From Flaccisagitta enflata (taxonomy: Eukaryota; Chaetognatha; Sagittoidea; Aphragmophora): 64,000 bases of DNA. Location of the stretch: NCBI GenBank assembly GCA_965153355.1, contig OZ231127.1, positions 89,838,001 to 89,902,000 of the forward strand, read 5' to 3'. Position numbers and translations under genes: made by a program. How positions within the stretch are numbered: position 1 is the first letter of the stretch; each line of letters starts with the position of its first letter. Of the stretch, positions 1 through 12,456 are shown piece after piece. The notes below the pieces were generated by a model that worked only from the letters and a program-made list of their open reading frames with translations, had not been told where the DNA came from and did no database searches.

Positions 1-239
1 CTAGGTTCAAAATCTGAAGATACACTTTTTATCACTTTAGGAGTTATAGCACATGGAAAATAGTTGCAATATCTGCTCATTGCATTATGGAAATCCATCA
101 TCGCATCTTTCATCGATTTTTTGGTAAGAGGGAATTAGAAATACCCCAGGCTATAAATACCCTGAAATGAGAAAATGCCAAGAGATTCGTATACCCCTTA
201 AATACACCGTTTCAATGTCCTGGGGATCGTTGGTTTAAA

Positions 240-1820
240 TACTTTTCTATGTCACAAATACCCTACATTGTAGATGGGGATTCAACTCTTAAATACCCCA
301 GTCTTTCCCCAAATACCCTCTCCTTCATTGAACCGGGTTTCCATTTATAAATACCCGAGTGCCACAAATACCCTATATATCTCCAAGACCAGCCATAAAT
401 ACCCTCTTCCTTCATTGAACCTGTTTCCATTTTATAAATACCCCTGAGTGCTGCAAATACCATATTCCATACCAGCCATAAATACCCCTCCTCTCATTGA
501 ACCGGGTTTCCATTTTATAAATACCCGAGTGCACAAATACCCCTTATATCTCCAAGACCAGCTATAAATACTCTTCTCCTTCATTGAACCTGTTTCTATA
601 TAATACCCCTGAGGCTACAAATAATTCCTTATATCTTCAAGACCAGCCACATAATACCCTCTCCTTTCATTGAACCTGTTTCCATTTATAAATACCCTGA
701 GTGCTAAAACCCCTTATATTCTAAGACCAGCTATAATACCACCTTTGTTAACTGAGTTGGATTGATAAATTTTGAATGCCAAATACCCCCTTATATTTCC
801 CATACCAGCCATTTCTCTCCTTCATTGAACCTGTTCCATTTATAAATCTGAGTACAAATACCCCCTTATATCTAAACCAGATAAATACCTCTCCTTCGCT
901 GAACCAGGCTTCCATTTCATAATACCAGTGCAAACACTTCTTATATCTCCAAGCATCAGCCATAAATACCTTTCTCCTTCATTGAACCCTGTCTATTTTA
1001 TAAATACCTCTGAGTGCTACAAATACCCCTTATATCTCCAAGACCAGCCATAAATACCCTCTCCTTCATTGAACCCGGGTTTCCATTTTATAAATACCCC
1101 CTGAATATACAAATACCCCTTATATCTCCAAGACCAGCCATAAATACCCTCTCCTTCTATTGAACCTGTTTCATTTTATAAATAACCCCTGAGTGCTACA
1201 AATACCCTTATATCTCCATACCAGCCGTAAATACCTCTCTTCATTGAACCCTGGTTTCCATTTTATAAAATACCTGAGTGCTACAAATACCCCTTATATC
1301 TCCAAGACCAGCCAGATACTCTCCTTCATTGAACCTTTCCATTTATAAATACTTCTGAGTGCTACAAATACCTCTTATATCTCCAAGACCAGCCATAAAT
1401 ACCTCTCTCCTTCATTGAACCCGGGTTTCCATTTTATAAATACCCCCTGAGTGCTACAAATACCCCCTTATATCTCCAAGACCAGCCATAAATACCCTCT
1501 CCTTCATTGAACCTGGGTTTCCACTTTATGAATACCCTGGTGCAACAAATACTTTATATCTCCAAGACCAGCCATAAATACCCTCTCATTGAACCCTGGT
1601 TTCCATTTTATAAATACCCCTGAGTGCTACAAATACCCTCTTATATCTCCAAGACCAGCCATAAATACCCTCTCCTTCATTGAACCCGTTTCATTTATAA
1701 ATACCCTGAGTGCTACAAATACCCCCCTTATATCTCCAAGACCAGCCATAAATACCCTCTCCTTCATTGAACCCGGGTTTCCATTTTATAAATACCCCTT
1801 GAATTCTGCAAATACCAATT
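240..1820. repeat. Satellite array, about 90 bp units
   Basis: About 17 diverged tandem copies of a unit near 85-95 bp. Each carries the recognisable blocks AAATACCCCTTATATCTCC, AAGACCAGCCATAAATACC and TCCTTCATTGAACC. Small deletions vary the spacing. The few reading frames inside it are by-products of the repeat and have no coding character. Bases 1-239 hold a few degenerate units (AAATACCC) and nothing else I recognise. Confidence 0.9.
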
Positions 1821-1946
1821 GGTTATATTTATATAATAAAATAAATGTTGTGAAATGCTGTCTCAGAAACCGTTTGTCGTACATCATTTTAAGTGTCACC
1901 AAAAGTTCCATTTGACAACTATTCGTCCTTCTTTTTTGTCCTTTCT

Positions 1947-2085
1947 TTCGTCCCTCTTCTTCTTCTTCTTCTTCTTCTTCTTCGTCTTCTTCGTCTTCTT
2001 CTTCTTCTTCTTCTTCTTCTTCTTTCTTCTTCTTCTTCTTCTTTGTCTTCTTCTTCTTCTTCTACTTCTTCTTCTTTCTTGCGGT
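1947..2085. repeat. CTT/TTC microsatellite
   Basis: A nearly pure TTC trinucleotide run with a few interruptions (GTC, TTTC). The poly-Phe and poly-Leu reading frames here come from the repeat. Confidence 0.95.
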
Positions 2086-2099
2086 CATAGGGGGGAATC

Positions 2100-5000
2100 G
2101 TACGATTTCAATTCACTCTAAGTGGCGTTGACCACTGTGTATGTCAAACACTGATTCACAAACATATACCACGTTTCCCTGTGCTTTGAAACAGTTGCCA
2201 GCGGAAATTGTCTCATTCGAGCTGCTTGTCAAAAACGCAAGGAAACGGAAGAGGAATCTGACTCCAAGTCCGAGCGCAATTACACCGACGGTGATTCACC
2301 CAAAGATGACGCTCCTTTTGGGTGCTTCACATACCAAAAGTTTGGAGTATTTCTCACAGTGGGTTTTATGAGGAGAAGTGTTTCAGTACCTCAGAGGGCA
2401 CTTAAATGCTAGAAATGGAGAAACTAAAAACGCCAAACCTAATCTTTAGACTATATGTGTTTTATCAACCAGCCTTAGGATGATACCTTGACAGGAAGTA
2501 GGTGCCCACTATGTTATCGCCCAGACTCTGAAAGCTGAGATAGCCGATTGTTAAATTGTTCTTTTCAAAAAAGGGAAAATAGCAAGATGCTATTTCTCCA
2601 AAATGGTGAGAGGTACAAAAAAGTGGAAACCAGTCCCTTGTAGGCCATCACCAAAAAGTAAGAATTACCCCAAAAAATTGCCTTAGGTCCTGGGTGTACA
2701 TAGGTAAAAAAAATAAAACTGATTTTTTTGCTCTTCCCCCTTCCATAGGATTACAATGGGAAATTACTCATTGATTTTTAAAAAACGCAATTGGTAGCAT
2801 TGTCAAAAAACTATAAGAAGTACAAATATAATGAAACCTGATCACCAGACTGGGCCGTAGGACCCTTATGAAGGCAGATCGGCTACCAACAGCAGGGACT
2901 GGCCTCATTCATCATAACAACAAGATTTGCCAAGTTTCATGACCGTATGATCGATTTTACTCATGGCCGCCACCCCCCCTAAAATCCCAGCATGAGGGTT
3001 GTTGTGGTAAAAATTCCTACTTTGGGTCACTTTGGCCTCAAAATTAGGCCCCTTCGAATTTGAATTTTGACCTAAAATCCATGAGATTATAAACTAGGCT
3101 CAGGAGCTAACTCAGTGGTGCAATCCGCATGTTTTTATCTTGTTGAGATTTGAGCATTTAAAGATGAAGAATTATGAGGTCAAATTCATCCTGTTTCAGT
3201 GACAATTTTGACATTTTCACAGATTTGAACATATTTTGGCTTCGATGGAGCCAATCTGCATGAAATTGATGATCAATTGAAGAGTTTTTGCTGCTCTAGC
3301 TGATGGTAAAAAAAAATTTTGATCGATTTTGCCCTCAATTTTTTTTTACTGACTGTAGAAGCAGGTGTAAAAAAGTCGATTTTCTTGAAAATTGGGCAAT
3401 TTTGGACAAAAAATAAGACCACTTCCATTTTTAAAAAAGACTTAAAATCACAAGATGATACAATTGAATCAAGATGTTGAAGAAGCAGAATTAACTGTCC
3501 ATTTTATGCAGGGAAATCAATTTAAAAACAATCATTTTTTCTGAGTTGCTTAGTGACTTTATTTACTTCAAGCAATGCAATATCAGTTCCAAATAAATAT
3601 ATGAAAATCTACTGGCATTACATTCTGTTGACCAATGCAATCAAGAATTCATTATAGTTGATGATGTTTATGAAGCAACTAATATGCTTGATTCACCCAA
3701 AGCACAGTTTCAAACAAAAAGAAAAAGATCTGCAGCAGCCACTTCAGCTGATCCAGAACTGGACTTCCAATGGCCACTTCAGGAGGAAGAGTTTTTTATT
3801 ACTTTGGAAGTAGATAGTTGGAACCTTGGGTCAGTCCAGTCATACAACTAGGAGCTAGATACCACTATTGTTCAAGCCCTCACCATTCTGAAAACTTGTA
3901 CAAAAGGTGATGTAGAGAAAACATATTGGATTTACTCAACTGAAAAAGTAGTAGATCACCTTGAAAAGAAGCATGTGCTTGAAATCACGCCCTTTGTTAG
4001 ATTTGCCAAAAATATTAAGCAAAACGATTTGGTCCTTGCACTTCTCAACAGAGAGGTCATTGAGGCTCTGTGAATAACTCATCACCTCTAATGCTCAAGA
4101 ATAGTAGCACAGTAAAGGTTAAGAAAAATTCATGACCATTCATGATCTGACCTATGATTTAACTCTCCTTCTTACACAAATCTTATGAATTGGATGATTG
4201 CACTGCTGTTTCATGTTTCATGTTTGTTTGATTAGGATTGAGTTATTTGATTGATAAAATGATTACTATTTCATTACAGATCACTAGCTTAACTTAGAAT
4301 TTGCTAGGTTTTATTAATATCATGGCTAGGAGCTAGTTAGATAGCTAGATATATTGATTTCAGTAACAGTTTTCCATTTTTGCCCATTTTTCTGCAATTT
4401 TTATTATTTTTTACCTTCTGATACTTAAAATTTTTAGTTTTTTTTTATTGAAGGGATGAAGAATGCTACTGAGGCATGGCATGAACAACAGTAGTTTGAA
4501 AAAGAAAAAAAAATTTGAAAAGTTTTAGCCATTTATAAAAAACATTAAAAAACGTTAAAAAAACCGATATAGATAATGCGAAAATTGGTTTTTGGGGCCA
4601 TCCGCGGGGTATTTTTTGAGTGACAGCCCCAAAATTGATGGAAAACCTCATATTTTGGACCCACTGACATGAAAATCAAGTATCTGAGGCAAGATTTTGA
4701 CTTGCCCTACACTTGTACTCCCTTACTATAAAATTGATTTTTTTTCAGCTAATTTTTATAATTACTTATTTAAAATTCTTGAAGACTATGAAAAGTGTAG
4801 AAACATTATTGAGATACACATGCTGGAATATAATCAAACTCGTTTTAAGAAATATTTGATAGTTTAGAGCTTAGAAATAAAAAATAACAAAAAATAGTCA
4901 TTTTACAACAGTTTTTGGCATTTTTTTGTTTTGATCATTAGAAAATCACTCTGAACAAACTGAAGTAGGTAAAAGCATTAGTGCAACCACTGTAGCCAAA

Positions 5001-5404
5001 CTAATTATACATTTCTACATACTTTTAGAAGCCATGAATACAATTTTTAATCTAAAATATGCTTAAAAATGCCTTTTTTGGCTATTATTTGACCATCAAT
5101 TCTATATTTCCAAGCCGATTTTTTAATTTTTGCCATAAATTGATAGCTAATTCATCAAAAAAAACTTTTTCCCAGGTCAGGAGTCTTGAGCATTTTTTTA
5201 GACCTATGGTTTGTTCCTGGACGCCGTGTGATTTGAAGGTAGCTTAAATAAAAATGGGCAAGTTTTGTGAGTCTCAGAATGGAACTTTTTCAAAGATTGG
5301 TTAATATCTCTGAAATGGCTCATAGCCTTTTGGGACCAATTTTTTTGAACTCCTCACACGAAAACACTTCCACAATACTCCAAAGAGCAGCACTCTTTGA
5401 CCAG
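2100..5404. other. AT-rich non-coding stretch, no intact gene
   Basis: AT-rich sequence with long A and T runs and no convincing open frame except the decayed one at 3609-4073. If the sequence left of the N gap is inverted (see findings), this stretch would be part of a long intron of the SRFBP1-like gene. Confidence 0.6.
3609..4073 (+). pseudogene. Decayed reading frame, unknown family
   Basis: One frame of 155 codons reads through protein-like sequence, including a basic patch (TKRKRSAAA) and an acidic stretch (WPLQEEEFF). A single in-frame TAG interrupts it at 3849-3851, and it ends in TGA at 4071. It has no clear start codon and no recognisable domain. It could be the remains of a transposon gene. 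A chance open frame in AT-rich DNA is also possible, but the amino-acid mix is less biased than expected for that. Confidence 0.3.
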
Positions 5405-5809
5405 TACAGAGGAAGGCGAAATATAAAATGTGAACCCCCTAAAACTGTAGCACCCCCCCTTACAGATTAAACTACACCAATAAATAGTTTGTACTGGGTT
5501 TTGAATCATAGCTTAGGATTATACAAGTGGCGCCACCAAGGCGATTTTGAAATTTCCACTCCAATTCAAAATTATAGTATAAAAACCTTATTTTTATGAA
5601 TATTTAAAATAAGCTCAATTTAACATGTTTATTTGATATATTTTAAGTTAGAGGTCAAAATTTAAAAATCGCTTTGGTGGCGCCATTTCTATTGATACAA
5701 ACATTCATTCTTTACCCTAAAAGTCTCTGTAATATAATTGGTTAGAGCTGTAGGTGGGGGTGCTACAGTTTTTAGGGGGTTCACACCTTGTATTTAGCAC
5801 TTCTCTGTA
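5405..5809. mobile_element. MITE, family A, copy 1 (about 405 bp)
   Basis: Imperfect terminal inverted repeats: the left end reads TACAGAGGAAGGCGAAAT and then TGTGAACCCCCTAAAACTG, and the right end is its reverse complement, finishing CTCTGTA. A second inverted pair inside (ACAAGTGGCGCCACC, with its partner near 5675-5690) makes a nested palindrome. The TA at both ends would fit a Tc1/mariner-type target. No coding capacity. Copies 2 and 3 lie at 37461-37866 and 16258-16661. Confidence 0.8.
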
Positions 5810-5953
5810 AAGTATTTTTCATGGCCTAAGAAGTATTTAGTTGCGCTTCGATGAATTGCTTAGTTCAGGGTCACTAACCTGAGATAGGCTTTACAGATAA
5901 GCTTTACATAAAATCCATGAACCAAAAACATTTTTTTCCATGCCTTCCCACAG

Positions 5954-7508
5954 ATACGTGACCCTTTTCGCCGCTCGCAAAGAAAAGGGCGTGGGTGCGA
6001 AAAAGCACTCCAAGGGAAAGAAGACTACGAAAAACAGGGAAACTCGCGAGTCACGCAACACGGCCGAACAACAACAACAACCCCCATTAAAACGTAGTTC
6101 CAAGGCACTAACTACAGCCGAGGAGGGGAAGAAAATTGGTGACTCGGGGGTTGAAAAGACTTTAAAAGGGAAAAACAAATTTTTTACTGAAGAAGAAAAA
6201 AATTCACGATCGATGAAATTAAATTCGGCGTTGGGGGTGGAAAAAGACGACGAAATTGTGGATTCTTCTTCTTCTTCGTTGAATTTAAAGCCGAAGGAGG
6301 GGGTTGAAAAAGAAAACGTCGATAATGGTGAAAACCGGAGTCTCTACACCGCTTCCGAACTTGATGCTAACGATGAAGATAACGATGATGATGATGACTC
6401 TGATGCGATCGAGTTTGACCGGCGAATGTCGTCGGAGGACGATATGTCCGATGGCGACGGCGGCGGCGATGATATAAATGATGATCGTCTTTCTGGGGAA
6501 GAGGAGGAGGAGGAGGAGGAAGAAAACGATCGAAAGGGGGAAGATAGCGACGAGGATTACAGCGATGACGGAAGCGATGATGACGAAAGAAAACCCACGA
6601 TTAAGAGTGGGAATGCGAAAACTTTGAAACTGCTGTCCAATTCCACTCCCTCAAAAAACGTTCCCGCGGCGCCTCGTAGTCGATCTATGGTGATTATGAG
6701 GCTGAATCTGAACGACGCGTCTTCATCATCATCGGGCTTCGTGGCTGTCGGCGATGGAGAGCGATCGAAAGATGACGACGAGGTGGTTGTTGACAATGCT
6801 TCCAATGACGGAGATTCTAAAGATGACCCAGCAGATGACTCGGCCGTTCATAAACACGACGACCCATTCTTCATGGGCGCAGGCGCTGGTTCCTCCTCGT
6901 CCCTGAAAAGAAAGTTTGAGGAAGAAGAGCACGACGACGAGGATTATTACTTGGACAACAGAGGAGGCCGATTTTCCACGGATTGGAGTGAGGGATCTGA
7001 ATTGACTTCCTCCTTTGTAAGTCTCGGCGGAGGCGGCGGAGGTGGCGGAGGCGGCGGAGGCGGCGGCGGTCGGGATCGTGGGAACAACAACAATCGCGGA
7101 TCGAGTGGATTTAAAGGAAGAGGGAATGAAGGAGGTAGAGGAGGAAGAGGAGGAAGAGGAATGGAGAGGGTGAGAAGAGGAGGATTCGGGGATCAAAGGG
7201 GCCGCTCCGATGGCGGGTTCGGTTCTCGCGGCGGTCGCGGGGGAAGAGGAGATTTTCGGGATGGGAGAGGCGGAGGCGGCGGCGGTGGTGGTGGTATGGG
7301 TAGAGGCAGGGGATCGTTTGATCGTGAACGCGGCTCGCGGGGATTCGCCCAAAACAATAACTATAGTAATAACAACAGCAACAAACCGGCGGCGCCAACG
7401 ATGGATGAGTCCGCTTTGCATCCTTCCTGGCAGGCGAAAAGAAAGCAAAAGATTCAAATTAGCGCGGTGGCCCCTCAAGCTGGCAAAAAGATCACCTTCG
7501 ATGATTAA
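5954..7508 (+). CDS. SRFBP1: SRFBP1/BUD22-like protein, C-terminal exon
   Basis: Large 3' coding exon of 518 codons, ending TAA. It opens directly after a good acceptor (TTCCCACAG at 5945-5953), so the ATG at 5940 lies in the intron and is not the start. The product is acidic and low-complexity (Asp/Glu and Ser runs), then has a Gly/RGG-rich segment. It ends with the SRFBP1/BUD22 signature HPSWQAKRKQK followed by GKKITFDD. That family is nuclear and acts in small-subunit ribosome biogenesis (BUD22) or binds SRF (SRFBP1). The matching N-terminal exon is not upstream. It lies on the opposite strand at 39056-39519, ends in phase 2, and this exon needs a phase 2 donor. Joined, they would total 2019 nt (672 residues). 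The break is discussed in findings. Confidence 0.8.
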
Positions 7509-7708
7509 CAAGCATTTCCAACTTTATGAAACATAGAAGTTCTGTGCGGTGGCCTCTTAAACTGACTAGAAGATCACCGAAGATGATTGACATCCAACTC
7601 TTCTTGACAAGTTTGTTTCCCGACTCCTGTTGAGTTTATTCTTTGTTCAGCTCTAGACATTCGTTGTTGTTTATCTGTTTTACAATTTCTTTTTAAATTT
7701 TTAAGAAT

Positions 7709-10700
7709 ATGGCTAAAGTTGACGTTAAATTCGCCGAGGGTTTGACTCCATCCGATCCAAAGGATCATCCCGTGTTGATCGTGGGCAAGTTGGCCAACCT
7801 GAAACTGATTCCGTTTGAATCGATAAAATGCAAGTTGTCTCCGCGCGTCGACGCTCAAACGTACGAAGCTTCTTTGGCGACGTTAGCGCAGAATAACGCC
7901 GACAGTTGTCCGCTTTGGCTCAACGCCGCTTCCATCGCCACGGTGCCGGCGAAAGCCACGAGACACAACACTCCATCGCGAGCGCACGCCATCTCCAAGA
8001 TAGTCAAGGTGTGAGAAGTACGGGGGTTTCGGGAGAGATATGGATATTGGATGGTGGTTGTTATCGTAGTTTATTAATTTCTGACCGACAGATGAACAAC
8101 TCTTAGAATGCCGTATGCGCGGTTGAATTGTCAAAACTCATCTTCGTCCATTTATCAATCGGTTTATATGTATTGACACAGTTTTAACTGTTAAAGTTTT
8201 ACGTTAACTGTGCAGTCTTTGTTGCAATCAATGATCTTCTTTCCACCCTTCCCTTCATTCACCTTGTCGCAGTCAAACTTGCCCGGATCCGGTAACGAGT
8301 CTGTCGTCCTAGTCACAACTCGTAATGAGTTATTTGCCTCCGCTTGCGCCATCGCGCGTGTATTTCCGGAATACAACATGAAAACTACGACAACGCCGCC
8401 GGCGCCGAGAACCGTCACTGTCGAGGTATGGTTTTCTTGATCATCTATCCTTATTGTCCAATGTCTTTATTGTCCAGTGTCTTTATTGTCCAGTGTCTTT
8501 ATTGTCCAATGTCCTTTTTGTCCAATGTCCTTATTGTCCAGTGTCCTTATTGTCCAGTGTCCTTATTGTCCAGTGTCCTTATTGTCCAGTGTCCTTATTG
8601 TCCAGTGTCCTTATTGTCCAGTGTCCTTATTGTCCAGTGTCCTTATTGTCCAGTGTCCTTATTGTCCAGTGTCCTTATTGTTCAGTGTCCTTACTGTCCG
8701 ATGCTCTCTCTGTCCATTGTCCATTGCCCTTATTGTCTACAATGTCCAGTGTTTCTTGATGTTGGTTTTGCAAGTAAATTTGTTTTCTAACTCTACATTG
8801 TCAGATTGTGTTAGCCTCTGGCGAATCTATCTCTCGCGAAGAGATTGAGGCTTTGGACAACGCAGCCAAGTCGGTGCGACTCACTGCGCGGATCGTCGAC
8901 GCTCCTTGCTCCGTCATGCACACCGACGCCTTCTTAAAAGAAGTCGTGGTCGTAGGTAAGCTTATTGTCCCTTAAAAAATAAGTACTTGTCCCCTATGCT
9001 CAAGGGCGCAGCGTCCCAATTCATATGTGTTCATGGTTTGAATGAGATGGGTTTGGCTGGGGGTGTAAATGTAGCTTCCAGATGGTTTTGCCTAATGGAA
9101 TACAAGTGATATCTAGCACTCCCTTAATATGAGTTAACGAGGCCATTCTTCATTGTTATCGAGATGTTAATGACTGTTGTGCATGTTCATGTTTACGCAA
9201 ACCAAACCATCCTCCCCCTCAAATAGGCAACGAGCTGCAGCTGAGTCCTCTCATCATTCGCGGTGAAGAGCTCCGTGAAAAGGGATTTGGCGGTATTCAC
9301 GGCGTGGGCAAAGCGGCTGTGAATCCGCCGGCCCTCGTGGTGTTGAGCCACACACCGGCCGGGGCCACCACCACCGTAGCCTGGGTCGGTAAAGGAATCG
9401 TGTATGACACCGGCGGTCTCAGCATGAAGACCAAAACCACCATGCCCGGCATGAAGGCCGATTGCGGTGGCGCCGCGGGTAATCATTTGATTCATATGAC
9501 AGTGGAGAACATTACATCAAAACCAAAAAATAAGGACAAGAGCCTTGGGAGCTCTTACTTATGAATGACTGTTCCAGATGCCACCTAGATTCCATTTCCC
9601 CTCTCCTATCCCACTTTCCACCTCCCATATGCTTCCCGTCCAACTTCTTTCCCTGCTACTTTGAACCAGTGAACTTGCCATTTGTGATTTGCGTATAAAT
9701 GTTGTCATGTCAAGATTTGAATATTTACCGCTCCAAAAGACCCGAGCTACCCAAAAACAAGGCCGGATACACGGCTGATAAGCAGTCGCATGCGGGTGGG
9801 CAGGGGCAGTATGTTACTGGGCTGGGGCCGTAATATGGGTGGGCAGGGGCCGTGATGATAAAAAATCTTTATTTCGCCTGTTCAGATCTTCGCGTTCCCT
9901 TCATTCCTTCACACCCTCTTATTGAGTCGCTCGGCAAGCGACTAAAAACGCTCAATTGATTTATTTTCTAATCACATCCTCAATTTTCCAAGGAATTTTG
10001 GGCGCGTTCGCTTTGGCGGTGAAATCGGGCTTTCGAGAGAATCTTCACGCCGTCTTCTGTTTGGCGGAGAACGCCGTCGGTCCCAAAGCTCAAAGACCGG
10101 ATGATGTGGTCACCATGTACTCGGGCAGAACCGTTGAGGTCAACAACACAGACGCCGAGGGTCGATTAGTACTCGGCGATGGCGTCGCTTTCGCCAAGAA
10201 AGATCTCAAGGTATAGTGGTATATGGAATCACGGAGCCACTGGACGAGGTCCGCGTTTGCCTTTGGATTGATGTTGAAAATGTTGATATGTGAATACTGT
10301 ATAGTCGTTCATGGTCAGTACTGAGGAATGAGCTAGTCCACTTAGTTAAGTATAGTTAATCAATTGGGTCCAACTCGATTAGGTCATTTTCGCTGGGGTC
10401 ATTTTCGACAGTGTCATTTTCCATATCTAGTCATTCTCGATTGGAGCATTCTTGGTTGGGTCAATCTCGGTTCAAGGGTCATTCACTATTGGGTCATTCG
10501 CATTTGGGTAAATCACAATTGGGGCAATTACAATTTGGGTAATCACGATTGGGGCGTTCTCGATTGGGGCGTTCTCGATTGGGGCGTTCTCGATTGGGGC
10601 GTTCTCGATTGGGGTGTTCTCGATTGGGGTGTTCTTGATTGGTTCGTTCTCGAGTGGGTCGTTTTCGAGTGGGTCGTTCTCGATTAGGTCGTTCTCGATT

Positions 10701-11962
10701 GGGTCAGTCAATCAAGATTGGGTCATTCTTGGGTCATTCTCGATTAGGTTTATTTCGATAAACATTGATGTAGTTCATTTCCTCAGCCTCTCCCGCTTTC
10801 CTCAGCCTCTCCCGCTTTCCTCCTAGGCCGATATCATCCTGGACATGGCTACTTTGACAGGTGCTCAAGGAATCGCGACTGGCAAGTATCACGCTTCCGT
10901 GTTGACCAACGACGAAGACTGGGAGACTATCGCGGTGGCAGCCGGAAAAGTCTCCGGCGATCTCTGTCATCCAGTTCCGTTCACGCCAGAGCTTCACTTC
11001 TCCGAATTCTCCAGCCCCGTCGCTGATATGCAGGTGACTGGGTGTCTAGCTTTTAGTCGCGGACACGCAACTCTATAAGAGCCTTTGTCCGTTGGTCCGT
11101 CGGTCCGTGGTAATCAAGTTGGAAAGTGCGAAAACGCACATTTTTATACTACAATTTTAATTTTCTGTATGTGACTGTGTGTAGGGTGGGCAAGGTTGTG
11201 GATGGGAGTTGCATGCCCCTGCCCACCCGTCTGCAGCGATATAATGACCCCGCGTCACTTGTTCTATGAAAACAGAAATTTTGCCAAAGCTCGTACTTGG
11301 GCTAAATTAGATGGATGACCCATTGCATTATTCCCCTGAACCCTCTGCGCGGTAATTAATACATCCAATTTCTATAACTGTTTCCTTTTTTCGCTGGCAG
11401 AATTCGGTATCTGACCGTGGAAACGCTCAACCATCATGCGCCGGCTTGTTCATCATGTCACATTTGGGGTTTGATTGGGGCGGCTCCTGGATTCATGTCG
11501 ATATGGCGTCGCCGGTGCAGAGTGGTGACCGGGCCACTGGGTGAGTATCTTCAGTGGCCAAAAAAATTGCACTGTCACTCTGTCACTCAATGTATTACCT
11601 GTGTTGACCATTTACATTCTCAACTTTTTTTCTTCACCACATTCCATTCAATTATCCCTTGAGCTCAAAATTGATGGATTTTACACTGACACTATGCCTG
11701 ATGTGATATTTAACCAAGTAATGAACAATTAACATTCACTTTTCTTTACCACTCTGATAAGTTCATTTGTAATTATTTCTGCAGTTATGGCGTGGGTCTT
11801 TTAAACCACATGTTCGGCGCGTGGTTGAAGATTCCGTTGATAAGAGACTACGCCCCCGCGCCTCCTTCCACGGTCAGATTGACGCCTACCAAGAATTGCA
11901 AACAAGGCAACAAGACCGCCGCCGATGACGCCAGCCCTAGTAAAAGAATCAAAAGCACTTAA
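7709..11962 (+). CDS. NPEPL1: NPEPL1-like M17 leucyl aminopeptidase, 8 exons
   Basis: Exons: 7709-8008, 8216-8425, 8805-8955, 9227-9478, 9993-10210, 10827-11033, 11401-11540, 11785-11962. All junctions are GT-AG with matching phase, and they sum to 1656 nt (551 residues). The protein follows human NPEPL1 from end to end. The M17 catalytic domain is clear: [13 protein letters not shown] and the metal-site stretch MKADCGGAA are in exon 4, the family signature NTDAEGRL in exon 5, and [10 protein letters not shown] in exon 6. Expected role: a cytosolic two-metal aminopeptidase that removes N-terminal residues from peptides. It starts about 200 bases after the SRFBP1-like exon on the same strand. 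Introns 2 and 5 hold 16-bp minisatellites, and introns 4 and 6 hold hairpin-ended repeats. Confidence in the family is very high; the activity is inferred. Confidence 0.95.
8451..8745. repeat. 16-bp minisatellite in NPEPL1 intron 2
   Basis: About 18 head-to-tail copies of TTATTGTCCAGTGTCC, nearly identical in the middle and diverged at both ends. The Cys-rich reading frames across it ([15 protein letters not shown] type) come from the repeat. Confidence 0.95.
9759..9948 (+). mobile_element. Hairpin-ended short repeat (family B) in NPEPL1 intron 4
   Basis: Begins AAGGCCGGATACACGGC, has a GGTGGGCAGGGGC block, and ends with a perfect 7-bp hairpin AGTCGCT-CGGCA-AGCGACT followed by AAAAA. Related copies lie at 11050-11240 and 15418-15622 (both inverted) and 35160-35628, with a partial one at 29740-29816. 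No coding capacity. It could be a SINE or a short non-autonomous Helitron; I cannot decide from the ends. Confidence 0.65.
10376..10745. repeat. 16-bp minisatellite in NPEPL1 intron 5
   Basis: Tandem copies of about 16 bp (TCTCGATTGGGGCGTT), homogeneous around 10545-10640 and diverged to either side (GGGTCATT variants). Confidence 0.9.
11050..11240 (-). mobile_element. Hairpin-ended short repeat (family B) in NPEPL1 intron 6
   Basis: Inverted copy of the 9759-9948 family. It starts at the hairpin end (CTTTTAGTCGCGGACACGCAACT), has GTCCGTTGGTCCGTCGGTCC, and then the CCCCTGCCCACCCG block. On the minus strand the hairpin reads AGTTGCG-TGTC-CGCGACT, with one G-T pair. The GGCCGGATACACGG end is missing or too diverged to see. 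Confidence 0.55.
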
Positions 11963-12456
11963 CTCAATACGAAATGGAGAAAACTGCAGAATGCACAAAT
12001 GATGATTTCGTGCTTTTAGATGAATTGGACTAACTCAAGATTTAGCGGTTCCTTGAGAAAATGCGGCTCGTGAGACGACTTAGTGGCTTGTAGCTCAACC
12101 GAATTAGTAACAAGAAAAAGAATTAGTGATCGTTTCGTTCTTTCACGAATCATATTTTATTGGTGATTTCCTTATCTTCAACCGCTTATTATCGATGCCT
12201 CCCTATTTTGGTGTGTAAAATTTGGTGTACATGATTACGCACACAATTAGTACATACTCTATGATCTTTTTCGAATTGTTAAATGTCGAAGGTGATACTC
12301 ATTCGATTTTCGCGAAATGATGTTGAGATGTTTGGTTTTTTTCATGATTGAGAACCTATTTGCTTTGTCGTATTGAATGCTTGTGTAGATCTTTCTCCTT
12401 CATAAAGTAAAAAAAAAAGAACAACTGTGGTTTCATTCTGTGGTGTTATCATCATC
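11963..12456. other. Intergenic: NPEPL1 3' flank and GPN2 5' flank
   Basis: AT-rich sequence between two + strand genes. TATTTTATTGG and AATAAAGT-like stretches could serve the NPEPL1 3' end, and the GPN2 promoter must lie here. I see no repeat or further reading frame. Confidence 0.5.

Noticed and set aside
240-1820. Possible CRISPR-like array
   Set aside because: Whole units of about 90 bp vary together; there is no repeat-spacer pattern, and the DNA is clearly eukaryotic.
6557-7536. Frames antisense or out of frame to the SRFBP1-like exon
   Set aside because: They are shadows of its GC-rich low-complexity sequence. The C-terminal family signature fixes the correct frame.
8344-8848. Cys-rich CPYCP repeat protein
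   Set aside because: It arises from the 16-bp minisatellite in NPEPL1 intron 2, between two verified exons.
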